NCBI RefSeq assembly: GCF_014203325.1
Contig: NZ_JACHIV010000001.1
Location: forward strand, 2,481,501-2,545,500
DNA from: Saccharopolyspora gloriosae
GTDB taxonomy: Bacteria > Actinomycetota > Actinomycetes > Mycobacteriales > Pseudonocardiaceae
Direction of reading: 5' to 3'
DNA length: 64,000 nucleotides
Shown: positions 35,276 to 43,773 of the stretch, piece by piece
Layout: each line of letters begins with the position of its first letter
Position numbering within the stretch: the stretch's first letter is position 1
Made by a program: the position numbers and the translations under genes
The notes under the pieces: generated by a model
Databases searched by the model: none
Told to the model about the DNA's origin: nothing
Seen by the model: the letters and a program-made list of their open reading frames with translations, nothing else

Positions 35276-36301
35276 GTGAAATTCGTTGCCGTGCTCTACC
35301 CCGGACCTGCTGAACAGCACGTCGACCACTCCGGCCTGGAGCTGCTCGGCAGCACCGAGGGAGCGCTGGGCCTGGCGAAGCTGCTGGAGTCCGAGGGGCA
35401 CGAACTCGTCGTCCTCAGCGACCGCGACCGCGCGCTGCGCGACCACCTCGCCGACGCGCACGTGTTCATCACGACCCCGTTCTGGCCGACGTACCTGACC
35501 GCGGACGACCTGCGCCGCGCGGAACGCCTCGAACTGGTCCTGACCGCCGGGGTCGGCTCCGACCACGTCGACGCCGAGGCGGCGGCCGAACTCGGCATCA
35601 CCGTCGCCGAGGTCACCGGCAGCAACGTGGTCAGCGTGGCCGAGCACGCCGTGATGCAGCTGCTCGCCCTGGTGCGCAACTACCTCCCGGCGTACCAGCA
35701 GGTGGTGGACGGCAGGTGGGACATCGCCGACATCGCGGCGCGCTCCCACGACATCGAGGACAAGACGATCGGCATCGTCGGCATGGGCCAGATCGGGCAG
35801 CGCATCGCGCTGCGGCTCCGGGGATTCGACGTGAAGGTCCTCTACAACACCAGGCATCGACGCGGCAGCACCGACGAGGCCGTGTTCGGCGCCCGGTTCA
35901 AGCACCTCGACGATCTGGTCGCGCAGTCCGACGCGATCGTGCTGTCCTGCCCGCTGACTGCGGAGACGAAGGGACTGTTCGACGAGCGGCGGTTGCGGGC
36001 CATGCGGCCCGGCTCGTGGCTGGTGAACATCGCCCGCGGTCAGATCGTGGACACCGATGCGCTGGTGGAAGTGCTCGAAAGCGGCCACCTCGGCGGCTAC
36101 GCCGGCGACGTCTGGTACCCGCAGCCCGCGCCGCCGGACCACCCCTGGCGGACCATGCCCGGCCACGCGCTCACACCGCACGTCTCCGGCACCACCCTGG
36201 AAGCCCAGCAGCGCTACGCCGCGGGAATCCAGGACTCCGTCCGCCGCTACCTCGACGGCGACCCCCTCCAAGAGGACTACGTGGTGGCCCGACCGACCTG
36301 A
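35276..36301 (+). CDS. NAD-dependent formate dehydrogenase-like D-2-hydroxyacid dehydrogenase
   Basis: A 341-residue enzyme very close in pattern to NAD-dependent formate dehydrogenase. Shared blocks are KFVAVLYPGPAEQ, PFWPTYLTADDL, LTAGVGSDHVD, AEVTGSNVVSVAEH (substrate Asn), the Rossmann GMGQIG, NIARGQ (catalytic Arg), YAGDVWYPQPAPPDHPWRTMP (FDH-specific Gln) and TPHVSGTT (catalytic His). It lacks about 45 residues found in methylotroph enzymes, mostly in the N-terminal insertion and C-terminal tail. The GTG at 35276 with AAGGAGG five bases away is chosen over ATG 35249. It would oxidise formate to CO2 with NADH formation. Confidence 0.8.
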   Translation: MKFVAVLYPGPAEQHVDHSGLELLGSTEGALGLAKLLESEGHELVVLSDRDRALRDHLADAHVFITTPFWPTYLTADDLRRAERLELVLTAGVGSDHVDAEAAAELGITVAEVTGSNVVSVAEHAVMQLLALVRNYLPAYQQVVDGRWDIADIAARSHDIEDKTIGIVGMGQIGQRIALRLRGFDVKVLYNTRHRRGSTDEAVFGARFKHLDDLVAQSDAIVLSCPLTAETKGLFDERRLRAMRPGSWLVNIARGQIVDTDALVEVLESGHLGGYAGDVWYPQPAPPDHPWRTMPGHALTPHVSGTTLEAQQRYAAGIQDSVRRYLDGDPLQEDYVVARPT

Positions 36302-36310
36302 CCCCACCAA

Positions 36311-36740
36311 GTGAACGGACCGTTCGCCCAATCCTGTTGGACGAACGATCCGTTCACCCCGTCCCGCCCCGCGCGGTCGCACTCCTGGCGAGGCGGCTTC
36401 GTCGAGTGAACGGACCGTTTACCCAATCCCGTTGGACGAAGGGTCCGTTCACTCACGTTGCTTCGCCCGAATCCGACCGTGCGGTGAGCGGGTTCGGATG
36501 GAGTGAACGGACCGCTTGTCCAATCCCGTTGGACGAACGGTCCGTTCACTGCGTGGCCGAAGCCGACACGCCCGGCCTTGAGGAGCGATTCGGTTGGGGT
36601 GAACGGACCGCTTGTCCAATCCGGTTGGACGAAGGGTCCGTTCACCCCGTCCAGATCGGCGCGGTCGTGCTCCTGGTGAGGAGGCTTCGTCGAGTGAGCG
36701 GACCGTTCGCCCAATCCCCTTGGACGAACGGTCCGTTCAC
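36311..36740. repeat. Array of five 47-bp palindromes at about 96-bp period
   Basis: Five copies lie at 36311-36357, 36406-36452, 36503-36549, 36599-36645 and 36694-36740. Each has 21-bp arms beginning GTGAACGGACCG and ending CGGTCCGTTCAC around a five-base loop, with a few substitutions per copy. Start-to-start distances are 95, 97, 96 and 95 bp. The spacers after copies 1 and 4 are also related, both containing GGTCG, TCCTGG and GGCTTCGTCGA. The array fills the gap between the convergent formate and aldehyde dehydrogenase genes, starting 10 bp after one stop and ending 19 bp before the other. There are no protein-coding or CRISPR features. Confidence 0.92.
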
Positions 36741-36759
36741 TTCGGGAGGTGGCGCCGGG

Positions 36760-38256
36760 CTACTTGGCGCGGCCGTGGCGGTAGGTGACGACGCGCTTGA
36801 TCGTGCGCATCGTCGAGGCGGTGCGGTCGAAGCTCATCAGCGCCATCCCGGGCAGCGCGAAGCGCTGCCGGGTCAGCGAATGCGAGCGGCTGAACTCCAA
36901 CATCCCCTCCGCGCCGTGGATGCGGCCGAAGCCGGAGTCGCCGACGCCGCCGAACGGCAGCGCCGACACGCCCGCGAACCCGAGCACCGAGTTGATCGAG
37001 GTCGCCCCGGCCCGGATGCGCCGCGCGATGTCCGTGCCGTGCTTGCGGGAGAACACCGTGGCCGCCAAGCCGTACTCGGTGGCGTTGGTCAGCCGCACCG
37101 CCTCGTCCGCGGACTCCACGGTGCGCACCGTCATCGTCGGCCCGAACGTTTCTTCGCGCACTGCCGCGGAATCCTCGTCCACGTCGACGAGCAGCACCGG
37201 GTCCACGTACGGCGCGCGCACCGACTCGGCGCCGCCGACGACGGCCGTGGCGCCGTGCGCCAGCGCGTCCTCGACGTGCCCGCGCACGATGTCGACCTGG
37301 GACGGCACGGTCATCGGCCCGTAGTCGGTGCCCGCGCGCACCCGGCGGAGCCTGCGCTCCACCTCCGCCAGGAACTGCTCCCGCACGGAGCGGACCACGT
37401 AGATCCGCTCCACCCCGACGCAGGTCTGCCCGCTGTTGGACATCGCGCCCCACACCGCGGCGTCGGCGGCGGCGCGCACGTCGGCGTCCGCGGCGACGAT
37501 CAGCGCGTCCTTGCCGCCGCACTCCACCAGCACCGGAGTCAGCGACTCGGCGCACGAGGCCATGATCTTCTTGCCGGTGGCGGTGGAGCCGGTGAACGCG
37601 AGCTTGTCCACCCCGGACCGGCACAGCGCGGCGCCGGTCGCGCCGTCGCCCTGGATCACGCCGAGCACTCCCGGCGGTGCCTCGGGGTTCGCCGCGGCGA
37701 ACGCGTCGGCGTAGAACTTCCCCACGGCGGGGGTGTGCTCGCTGGGCTTGAACACCACGGTGTTGCCCGCGGCCAGCGCGTAGGCGATGGAGCCGTTGGG
37801 CGTGAACAGCGGGTAGTTCCACGGCCCGATCACGCCGACCACGCCCAGCGGGCGTTGCTCGATCCGCGCCGACTGGTTGGCCATCAGCAGTCCCGGCGAC
37901 ACCGAGCGGGACCGGAGCACGGAGCGAGCGTTCTTCGCGGCCCACCGGATGTGCTCCAAGGTGAGCGTCAGCTCCAGGTAGGCGTCGTCGTTCGGCTTGC
38001 CGTTCTCGGAGCGGGTGAGCTCCGAGAGCTCTTCGGCGTGCCGGGTCAGGTGCGCCGCCCACCGCAGCAGGTGCCGCTCGCGGTCCCGGAAGCTCAGCCC
38101 GCTCCACCAGGTGGCGGCCTCACGTGCCCGGCCGACGGCCGCGGCCACCTGCTGCGGGCCGTCCACGTCGAACTCGGCGACGAGGGTGCCGTCGGCGGGG
38201 TTGGTGGAGCGCAGCCGCTCCGAGGTCGTGGCCGTGGACGTCGTCGTCTCGGTCAT
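36760..38256 (-). CDS. NAD(P)-dependent aldehyde dehydrogenase
   Basis: A 498-residue aldehyde dehydrogenase. The nucleotide fold carries FTGSTATGKKIM, the general base is the Glu in VECGGKDALIV, and the catalytic cysteine is in NSGQTCVGVER. It also has GPWNYPLFTP and the C-terminal PFGGVGDSGFGRIHG. The non-polar ending resembles the group acting on long-chain or succinic-semialdehyde-type substrates. It is followed 16 bp upstream by an acyl-CoA dehydrogenase gene on the same strand, so the two form an operon and may process an aliphatic aldehyde into beta-oxidation. Confidence 0.87.
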   Translation of the reverse strand: MTETTTSTATTSERLRSTNPADGTLVAEFDVDGPQQVAAAVGRAREAATWWSGLSFRDRERHLLRWAAHLTRHAEELSELTRSENGKPNDDAYLELTLTLEHIRWAAKNARSVLRSRSVSPGLLMANQSARIEQRPLGVVGVIGPWNYPLFTPNGSIAYALAAGNTVVFKPSEHTPAVGKFYADAFAAANPEAPPGVLGVIQGDGATGAALCRSGVDKLAFTGSTATGKKIMASCAESLTPVLVECGGKDALIVAADADVRAAADAAVWGAMSNSGQTCVGVERIYVVRSVREQFLAEVERRLRRVRAGTDYGPMTVPSQVDIVRGHVEDALAHGATAVVGGAESVRAPYVDPVLLVDVDEDSAAVREETFGPTMTVRTVESADEAVRLTNATEYGLAATVFSRKHGTDIARRIRAGATSINSVLGFAGVSALPFGGVGDSGFGRIHGAEGMLEFSRSHSLTRQRFALPGMALMSFDRTASTMRTIKRVVTYRHGRAK

Positions 38257-38271
38257 GGTCGAGCCCTTCCT

Positions 38272-39414
38272 TCACAGCCCGTAGGTCTTGCCGATGATGT
38301 CGCGCTGGATCTCGCTGGTGCCGCCGTACACGGTGGACACCACCGTTTCCCGCAGCAGCGCTTCCATGCCGTACTCGGTGGCGTAGCCGTATCCGCCGAG
38401 CATCTGCATGCCTTCCAGCGACACGTGCTTGGCGAGCTCCGTGCACTTGAGCTTCGCCATCGACGCCTCGCGCGGGAAGGTGCGTTCCGGGTCGGCGTCG
38501 ATCTGCCGGGCCACGTCGTCGAGCAGCAGCCGGGCGCACTCCAGTTCCGTTGCCATGTCGGCGATCCTGTGCCGCAGCGCCTGGAAGCTGCCGATGGGCC
38601 TGCCGAACTGCTCGCGTTCCTTCACGTAGCCGACGGTGTCGTCGAAGGCGCGGCGCGCGGTGCCCAGCATCAGTGCGGCGAGGATCATCCGCTCCAGGTT
38701 GAGCCCCGCCATGAGCTGCTTCCAGCCCTGGTCGACGGTGCCGACGACGGCGTCCTCGGGCAGGAAGCAGTCGGTGAAGTACAGGTCGTTGACCTCGCGC
38801 CCGCCCATCGTGTCGATGCCGCGGATCTCCAGGCCGGGGGTGCCGGTCGGCACCATGAACTGGGTGAGCCCTTCGTGCTTGGTGCCGCCGGGCGTGGTGC
38901 GCGCGGTGAGCAAAATGTGGTCGGAGATGTGCGCGTTGGAGCACCACGTCTTCTGCCCGTTGATCACCCAGCCGCCGTCGCGCCGCTCGGCCTTGCAGGT
39001 GAGCGCGCCGACGTCGGAGCCCGCTCCCGGCTCGGACATGGACACCGCTTCGAGGCGGCCGGCGACGACTCCTTCGAGCACGGTGCGCTTCTGCTCCGGT
39101 GAGCCGAACTTCGCGTAGGCCGCGGCGGAGATGATGGTGGTCGCGAAGCCGCCGATCGGCGCGCGGCCGTAGGCGGTCTCCTCCAGGAACAGGCACAGCT
39201 CGGTCATGCCGAGGCCCGCGCCGCCGTACTCCTCCGGGATGTACGCGCCGAGCCAGCCCAGCTCGGCCATCTTGCCGTAGAGCTCCTGGTTGTGCGGGTG
39301 CTCACCGCCGCCGGTGAGCTCGTCGCGCTGCTGCTTGGTTCCGCACTCGCGGCGGCAGAACTCGGCGATCGCCTGGACGAAGTCGCGTCGCTCGTCGCTG
39401 AGGACTCGAGGCAT
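38272..39414 (-). CDS. Acyl-CoA dehydrogenase
   Basis: A 380-residue acyl-CoA dehydrogenase of the usual length: SMSEPGAGSDVGALTC, WVINGQKTWCSNAHISD, FGRPIGSFQALRHRIADM and QMLGGYGYATEYGMEALLRE. The C-terminus reads VYGGTSEIQRDIIGKTYGL, so glycine stands where medium-chain enzymes have catalytic Glu. The base is more likely the Glu in GLNLERMILAALM of helix G, as in long-chain and isovaleryl-type enzymes. It is the first gene of a two-gene operon with the aldehyde dehydrogenase. A candidate TetR operator lies 105 bp upstream. Confidence 0.88.
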   Translation of the reverse strand: MPRVLSDERRDFVQAIAEFCRRECGTKQQRDELTGGGEHPHNQELYGKMAELGWLGAYIPEEYGGAGLGMTELCLFLEETAYGRAPIGGFATTIISAAAYAKFGSPEQKRTVLEGVVAGRLEAVSMSEPGAGSDVGALTCKAERRDGGWVINGQKTWCSNAHISDHILLTARTTPGGTKHEGLTQFMVPTGTPGLEIRGIDTMGGREVNDLYFTDCFLPEDAVVGTVDQGWKQLMAGLNLERMILAALMLGTARRAFDDTVGYVKEREQFGRPIGSFQALRHRIADMATELECARLLLDDVARQIDADPERTFPREASMAKLKCTELAKHVSLEGMQMLGGYGYATEYGMEALLRETVVSTVYGGTSEIQRDIIGKTYGL

Positions 39415-39515
39415 GGATGTCGTTTCCTTCCGGGATGGCCTGCGCGGGGCCGGACGTAGTCCCTCGGGGAGTGGTCGGCGGCGACCGTCCGCTGGACGGC
39501 CGCCGCCTGCGAGAA

Positions 39516-39534
39516 CTGTAAATCGCGATTAACT
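39516..39534. promoter_or_regulatory. Candidate operator 1 of the tandem TetR regulator
   Basis: TAAATCGCGATTAA at 39519-39532 is nearly palindromic. Read on the minus strand, the site fits GTTAATCGNNATTNNCA, the same string found at 41006-41022. It lies between the acyl-CoA dehydrogenase promoter and the end of the TetR gene, in an AT-rich patch. Confidence 0.5.
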
Positions 39535-39674
39535 TAGTGGCAAGCAGTGAACCCTTGACCAGCCTAAAAGTGCCGATTCAACCGGGTTTCAGTGCGTTCG
39601 CCGGAGCCGAATCAGGCGATTATCGCTTCACAACGATTCGGCGTCAGAGGTGCCGAGCAGGGCGGGGCGGAAGA

Positions 39675-40892
39675 TCAGGCGAAGTGCAGGACGTCCAAGG
39701 CCAGGTGGGTGGCTTGCCCGGGAGCGGCCAGCGGAGTGCTCGGCATCGCCAGGTCGTTGATCACGTTCAGCGCGGCCTGCACGGTCACCTGCGGGTGGCG
39801 CGCGTCCGGGCGCACCTGGCCGGTCAGCGTCACCCACTGCCGGATGTGGTCGCGCTGCGCTCGTCGCAGCGCGTGCCGGTCGTCGGTGGGCAGGTTCCGG
39901 TACTCCGAAAGGTAGATCGCGAGCAGATCCCGGTTGCCGAAGGCGAAATCGACGTAGGCGCCGACCAGTCCGCGCAGTGCGGTCGCCGCATCGCCCGCGT
40001 CGTCCACGGCCCGGCCGGTGGCCACCGCCAGCCGGTCGGCGGCCCGGTAGTACACGGCGGCGAGCAGGTCGGCCTTGCCGCTGAAGTGCCGGTAGACGCT
40101 GGAGGCGTTGATCCCGGCCGCGGTCCCGATCTCCTCCATGCTGACCGCGTGGAAGCCCTGCTTGCGGAACAGGGGCACGGAGGCGGCGAGCAGCTTCTCC
40201 CGGCGAGCCGCCAGTGCGGACACGGGCGGGCTGCCCGGGGCGGCCGTGGTGTCCGGTGCCGGCGGCGGATCCGCCGCCAGCACGACCGACGCCGCGGAGC
40301 GCAACGTCTCCTCCGCCGCCCGGTCGCTGAGCGCGACCCGGTGCGTGGACCAGCTGGCGATGCCGCTGAGCGCGGCGGAGGCCAGCAGTCCCGCCGTCGC
40401 CTCCGGCAGTTCCGGGCGCACCGCCCCGAGCCGGTGGGCGACCACCGCGATCAGCGTGCGCAGCGAACTCGTCAGCTGAGCGCGGTCCTCGTCGTCGAGG
40501 TGCCGGGCTTCCCACTGGTAGAGCCGGATGCTGCCGCGGCGGCGCACGACGAGCGCGGCGACCGCGCGCACGGCGGAGTCGAGCTTGGCCTCGTCGCTGC
40601 CGGGTTCGGCGTCGGCCTCCTGCGCGCAGGAGCTGAGCGCGGCGGCGAATTCGCGGGCCGCGTGCGCCAGAATCCCCTGCTTGTTGGGGAAGTGCCGGTA
40701 GATCGCGGGCCCGGTGATCCCGGCGGCCGAGGCGATCTCGCCGAGTCCGACGCCGTGGTAGCCGCGTTCGCTGAACAGCTCGGCGGCGATGGCCGAGATC
40801 TGCGCCCGGCGGTCGTCGGTGCGCAGTCGTGACGAACCGGCTCCCGTCCTGCTGTTCCCGGACCTGCCGCTGCGGGTGCCCGGAGATGCCAT
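39675..40892 (-). CDS. Tandem (double) TetR-family transcriptional regulator
   Basis: A 405-residue protein made of two complete TetR repressors in one chain. The first DNA-binding domain is near residues 30-76 (ISAIAAELFSERGYHGVGL, then GPAIYRHFPNKQGIL), the second near 236-280 (KLLAASVPLFRKQGFHAVSM, then ASSVYRHFSGKADLL). Each is followed by about 140 residues of helical ligand-binding domain. Normal TetR proteins are about 200 residues and act as dimers, so this one could give a pseudo-dimer. It lies between two operator-like sites and probably controls the acyl-CoA dehydrogenase operon and the divergent oxygenase gene. The ligand may be an acyl-CoA or sterol-like lipid. Confidence 0.88.
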   Translation of the reverse strand: MASPGTRSGRSGNSRTGAGSSRLRTDDRRAQISAIAAELFSERGYHGVGLGEIASAAGITGPAIYRHFPNKQGILAHAAREFAAALSSCAQEADAEPGSDEAKLDSAVRAVAALVVRRRGSIRLYQWEARHLDDEDRAQLTSSLRTLIAVVAHRLGAVRPELPEATAGLLASAALSGIASWSTHRVALSDRAAEETLRSAASVVLAADPPPAPDTTAAPGSPPVSALAARREKLLAASVPLFRKQGFHAVSMEEIGTAAGINASSVYRHFSGKADLLAAVYYRAADRLAVATGRAVDDAGDAATALRGLVGAYVDFAFGNRDLLAIYLSEYRNLPTDDRHALRRAQRDHIRQWVTLTGQVRPDARHPQVTVQAALNVINDLAMPSTPLAAPGQATHLALDVLHFA

Positions 40893-41003
40893 GAGTGATA
40901 CCTCCGTTGCTCGCGGCGCGGTCGCGGGGGCGACTTTACACGCGTGCGCTTTGCCTGCCAGTGCGGGCGCTAACGTTCTTGACGGTCTTCGCCAGGGGTG
41001 CTT

Positions 41004-41023
41004 ATGTTAATCGTAATTCGCAT
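41004..41023. promoter_or_regulatory. Candidate operator 2 of the tandem TetR regulator
   Basis: GTTAATCGTAATTCGCA at 41006-41022 fits the string GTTAATCGNNATTNNCA seen at the other site. It is in the divergent promoter region between the TetR gene (start 40892) and the MpaB-family gene (start 41114), suitable for autoregulation and control of the oxygenase. Confidence 0.5.
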
Positions 41024-41113
41024 CGCATCGGGCGGATGAACCTGACGTCGGATTGCTCGGATGCCCGGTGCGCCGACCCTTCCCCGGATCACCGTCGATC
41101 GTGGAGGCGCGCA

Positions 41114-42067
41114 ATGAACGACGTCTACAACCGACGACCACTCGGAGCGGACTCGGTGACGTGGCGCAGGTTCGGCCATCTCTCCGGCTTGTTCCTGGCG
41201 GGCACGGGACTTCTGCTGCAAGTGGCGCATCCCGTGGTGGGCGCGGGCGTTCTGCAGCACTCCGAGTTCAAGGCCAGGCCCTGGCGCCGCGCGGTGCGCA
41301 CCCACCTCTCGACCATGCGGTTCATCTACGGCATGCGGCCCGGCCCGGCGCACGCGGGCGACCGGTTGCGGGAGCTGCACAAGGACATCAAGGGCGTCGA
41401 CGGTCAAGGGCGCCGCTACCACGCCCTCAACCCCGAGGCCTACGCGTGGGTGCACTTCACGCTCGCCCGGTTCATGGTCGACACGGCGCGCGTCTTCGGC
41501 GACCCCATGACCGCCGATGAGACCGAGCGGATGTGGCAGGAGTTCCGCGAGATCGGGCGCGTGCTGCACATCAAGGACCACCACATGCCCGCCGATTGGG
41601 CCGCCGCGCAGGGCTGGTTCGACCGGATCGTCCGCGACCGCCTGGAAGCGACGGAATCGACCGGGGACGTGCTGGCCGAACTGGCCGGACCGGCCCCGCC
41701 GTCGCGGTGGATTCCGCTGCCGCTGTGGGGGCTTTTCGCGCGTCCGGCAGGGAAGCTCATGCGGCTGACCACCGTCGGCGGGCTGCCGCCGGAACTGCGG
41801 GACCGGCTGGGAATCCGCTGGAGCGCGGTCGAGGAACGCAGGCTCCGCCGCTTCGGGCGGATCGTCGGCGGCGCGATCCGGGTGCTGCCGTGGCCGCTGC
41901 AGTACACACCGCTCGCGGTGGCCGCCATCCTCCGCGACCGGTGGCGCACCGGGGCGCGGTTGTCACCGGCGCCGACCGGAATTCCGGCCGCGGAGATCCG
42001 GTCGGCGGCACCGAACCGGGCACCGGCGCCGCCGGTGGCCGACCAGCTCGCCGGGAGGGCGACATGA
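41114..42067 (+). CDS. MpaB/rubber-oxygenase-family (DUF2236) protein
   Basis: A 317-residue haem-dependent-type oxygenase-family protein (DUF2236, which includes MpaB and the Lcp rubber oxygenases). The ATG at 41114 has GGAGG seven bases upstream, whereas an in-frame ATG at about 41036 has none. Conserved features are GLFLAGTGLLLQVAHPVVGAGVLQHSEF (family HP motif), RFIYG, YHALNPEAYAWVHFTLARFMVDTARVFG and the late LPWPLQYTPLA. Actinobacterial members are mostly uncharacterised. It overlaps the sigma-factor gene by 4 bp, so both are co-translated and possibly under the tandem TetR protein. Confidence 0.8.
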   Translation: MNDVYNRRPLGADSVTWRRFGHLSGLFLAGTGLLLQVAHPVVGAGVLQHSEFKARPWRRAVRTHLSTMRFIYGMRPGPAHAGDRLRELHKDIKGVDGQGRRYHALNPEAYAWVHFTLARFMVDTARVFGDPMTADETERMWQEFREIGRVLHIKDHHMPADWAAAQGWFDRIVRDRLEATESTGDVLAELAGPAPPSRWIPLPLWGLFARPAGKLMRLTTVGGLPPELRDRLGIRWSAVEERRLRRFGRIVGGAIRVLPWPLQYTPLAVAAILRDRWRTGARLSPAPTGIPAAEIRSAAPNRAPAPPVADQLAGRAT

Positions 42068-42660
42068 CCGCCACGATGCGCGAACCGGAGGCGCTCTCCG
42101 GCGACGCGGCGTGGGAGCTGGTCGAGGACGCCCAGCGCGGCGACACCGTGGCGTTCGGCAGGCTCTACGAGCGGTACCGGCACCTGGTCGGGAACTTCCT
42201 GTGCGCCCGGATCACCGACTTCTCCACCGTCGAGGACCTGGTGCACGAGACCTTCGCCCGCGCGCTGCACAGCATCGCCACCGTGCGCCGCGGCAGCAAC
42301 GACCCCGGCGCCTGGTTCGTCACCATCGCCCGGCACCTGCTGCTGGACCACGTGAAATCGGCGCGGCATCGGCGCGAGGTCGTGACCGGTGACTTCGACC
42401 CGAACCGGTGCGGCACCGACACGCTGGAGGACCGGGTGCTGGACCGGCTGATGGCCGACCGGTTGTGGTCGCGGGCCGGCGACCTCAGCGACGATCAGCA
42501 CCGCTGCCTGGTGCTGCGCTTCGCGCTCGGGCTGAGCGTCGAGCAGACGGCGGCGCGGATGGGACGCGACGGTCCGGCGGTGCGGGCGCTGCAGTACCGC
42601 GCGGTCCGCAGGCTCGGCGCCCTGCTCAAGGCGGATTCCTGGGAGCACACGCCCGCCTGA
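42064..42660 (+). CDS. ECF-type RNA polymerase sigma factor
   Basis: A 198-residue sigma-70-family protein with regions 2 and 4 only. Region 2 is VAFGRLYERYRHLVGNFLCARI with VEDLVHETFARAL and AWFVTIARHLLLDHVKSAR. Region 4 is LSDDQHRCLVLRFALGLSVEQTAARMGRDGPAVRALQYRAVRRLGALL, including the DNA-recognition helix. No anti-sigma factor gene follows. The next gene is convergent. Coupling to the MpaB-family gene is unusual and suggests shared control. Confidence 0.87.
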   Translation: MTATMREPEALSGDAAWELVEDAQRGDTVAFGRLYERYRHLVGNFLCARITDFSTVEDLVHETFARALHSIATVRRGSNDPGAWFVTIARHLLLDHVKSARHRREVVTGDFDPNRCGTDTLEDRVLDRLMADRLWSRAGDLSDDQHRCLVLRFALGLSVEQTAARMGRDGPAVRALQYRAVRRLGALLKADSWEHTPA

Positions 42661-42686
42661 CCACCCCGAACGCGCCCGGGACCGGA

Positions 42687-42726
42687 CCCCGTCGGCCGTG
42701 CCCGCAGCGCGGGTCGGCCGACGGGG
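42687..42726. terminator. Bidirectional hairpin terminator
   Basis: Perfect 12-bp arms CCCCGTCGGCCG (42687-42698) and CGGCCGACGGGG (42715-42726), loop 16, in the 72-bp gap between the convergent sigma-factor and aldo-keto reductase genes. Confidence 0.72.
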
Positions 42727-42732
42727 CGGCAG

Positions 42733-43773
42733 TCAGCCGTGCAGCGCCCGATCGGCCTGGCTGAGCCGGTCGGTCGCCGCCGCCGACTGGTGCCAGTGCG
42801 GGTAGATCAGCCACGGCGCGCTGATCTTCTCCAGCTGCTCGAACTCCTCGTCGCTGAGCTGCACCTCGGCCGCGGCGAGGTTGTCCCGCAGCTGCTCGTC
42901 CTTGCGCGCGCCCACCACCAGCGAGGTCACCCCCGGCTTGCGCAGCAGGTACGCCAGCGAGATCTGGGCGGCCGAGACGCCGTGCGACGCCGCGATGTCC
43001 ACCACGGCCTCGATGGTGTCGTAGAGCTTGTCCACGTCGCGGACCGGCGGCTCGTTCCACTCCTCGGCGGTGTGCCTGCCCTCGGTGGCCTGCTGGCCGC
43101 GGCGGTACTTGCCGGACAGCAGCCCGCCCGCGAGCGGGCTCCACACCAGCACGCCCAAGCCCTGGTCGATCGAAGCGGGGATCAGCTCGTACTCGGCGTC
43201 GCGGCTCTCCAGCGAGTAGTAGATCTGGTTTGCCACGAACCGCTGGTAGCCGTGCCGATCGGCGACGCCGAGCGCCTTGACCAGCTGCCAGCCCGCGTAG
43301 TTCGACACCCCGAGGTAGCGCACCTTGCCGGACCGCACCAGCGTGTCCAGCGCTTCGAGCGTCTCCTCCAGCGGAGTCTGGCCGTCCCACTCGTGGACGT
43401 GGTAGAGGTCGATGTGGTCGGTGTCGAGCCGGCGCAGGCTCGCCTCGGCCTGGTTGATGATGTGGTGGCGCGAGAGCCCGGCGTCGTTGGGCCCGTCGCC
43501 CATCGGGAACCGCACCTTCGTGGACAGCAGCACGTCGTCGCGCTTGCCCGCGATCGCCTGGCCGACGATCTCCTCCGCGAGCCCGGTCGAGTACATGTTC
43601 GCCGTGTCGATCAGGTTCACCCCGGCGTCCAGGCACATGTCGATCTGCCGCTTGGCGCCGTCGACGTCGGTGTTGCCCAGGTCGCCGAACCTCCCCTCGC
43701 CGCCGAAGGTCATCGTCCCCAGGGTCAGCGTCGAGATTCGCAGTCCGGATCGTCCCAGCTGGCGGTACTCCAC
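42733..43773 (-). CDS. Aldo/keto reductase
   Basis: A 346-residue NADPH-dependent aldo-keto reductase TIM barrel. The GTG at 43773 with AGGAGGAG upstream gives MEYRQLGRSGLRISTLTLGTM, the standard start. The tetrad is visible: Asp in LIDTANMYSTG with Tyr in the same motif, Lys in LLSTKVRF, and His in DLYHVHEWD. The C-terminal LRKPGVTSLVVGARKDEQLRDN binds NADPH. It is monocistronic and the carbonyl substrate is unknown. Confidence 0.88.
   Translation of the reverse strand: MEYRQLGRSGLRISTLTLGTMTFGGEGRFGDLGNTDVDGAKRQIDMCLDAGVNLIDTANMYSTGLAEEIVGQAIAGKRDDVLLSTKVRFPMGDGPNDAGLSRHHIINQAEASLRRLDTDHIDLYHVHEWDGQTPLEETLEALDTLVRSGKVRYLGVSNYAGWQLVKALGVADRHGYQRFVANQIYYSLESRDAEYELIPASIDQGLGVLVWSPLAGGLLSGKYRRGQQATEGRHTAEEWNEPPVRDVDKLYDTIEAVVDIAASHGVSAAQISLAYLLRKPGVTSLVVGARKDEQLRDNLAAAEVQLSDEEFEQLEKISAPWLIYPHWHQSAAATDRLSQADRALHG

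Noticed and set aside
36311-36740. CRISPR array
   Set aside because: Repeats are 47 bp and strongly palindromic, spacers are partly related to each other, and no cas gene is present.
35716-39102. An 1128-codon open frame on the plus strand across the palindrome array
   Set aside because: It runs out of frame through the formate dehydrogenase gene, through the repeats, and antisense to two dehydrogenase genes. The repeats lack stops only by chance of their GC content.
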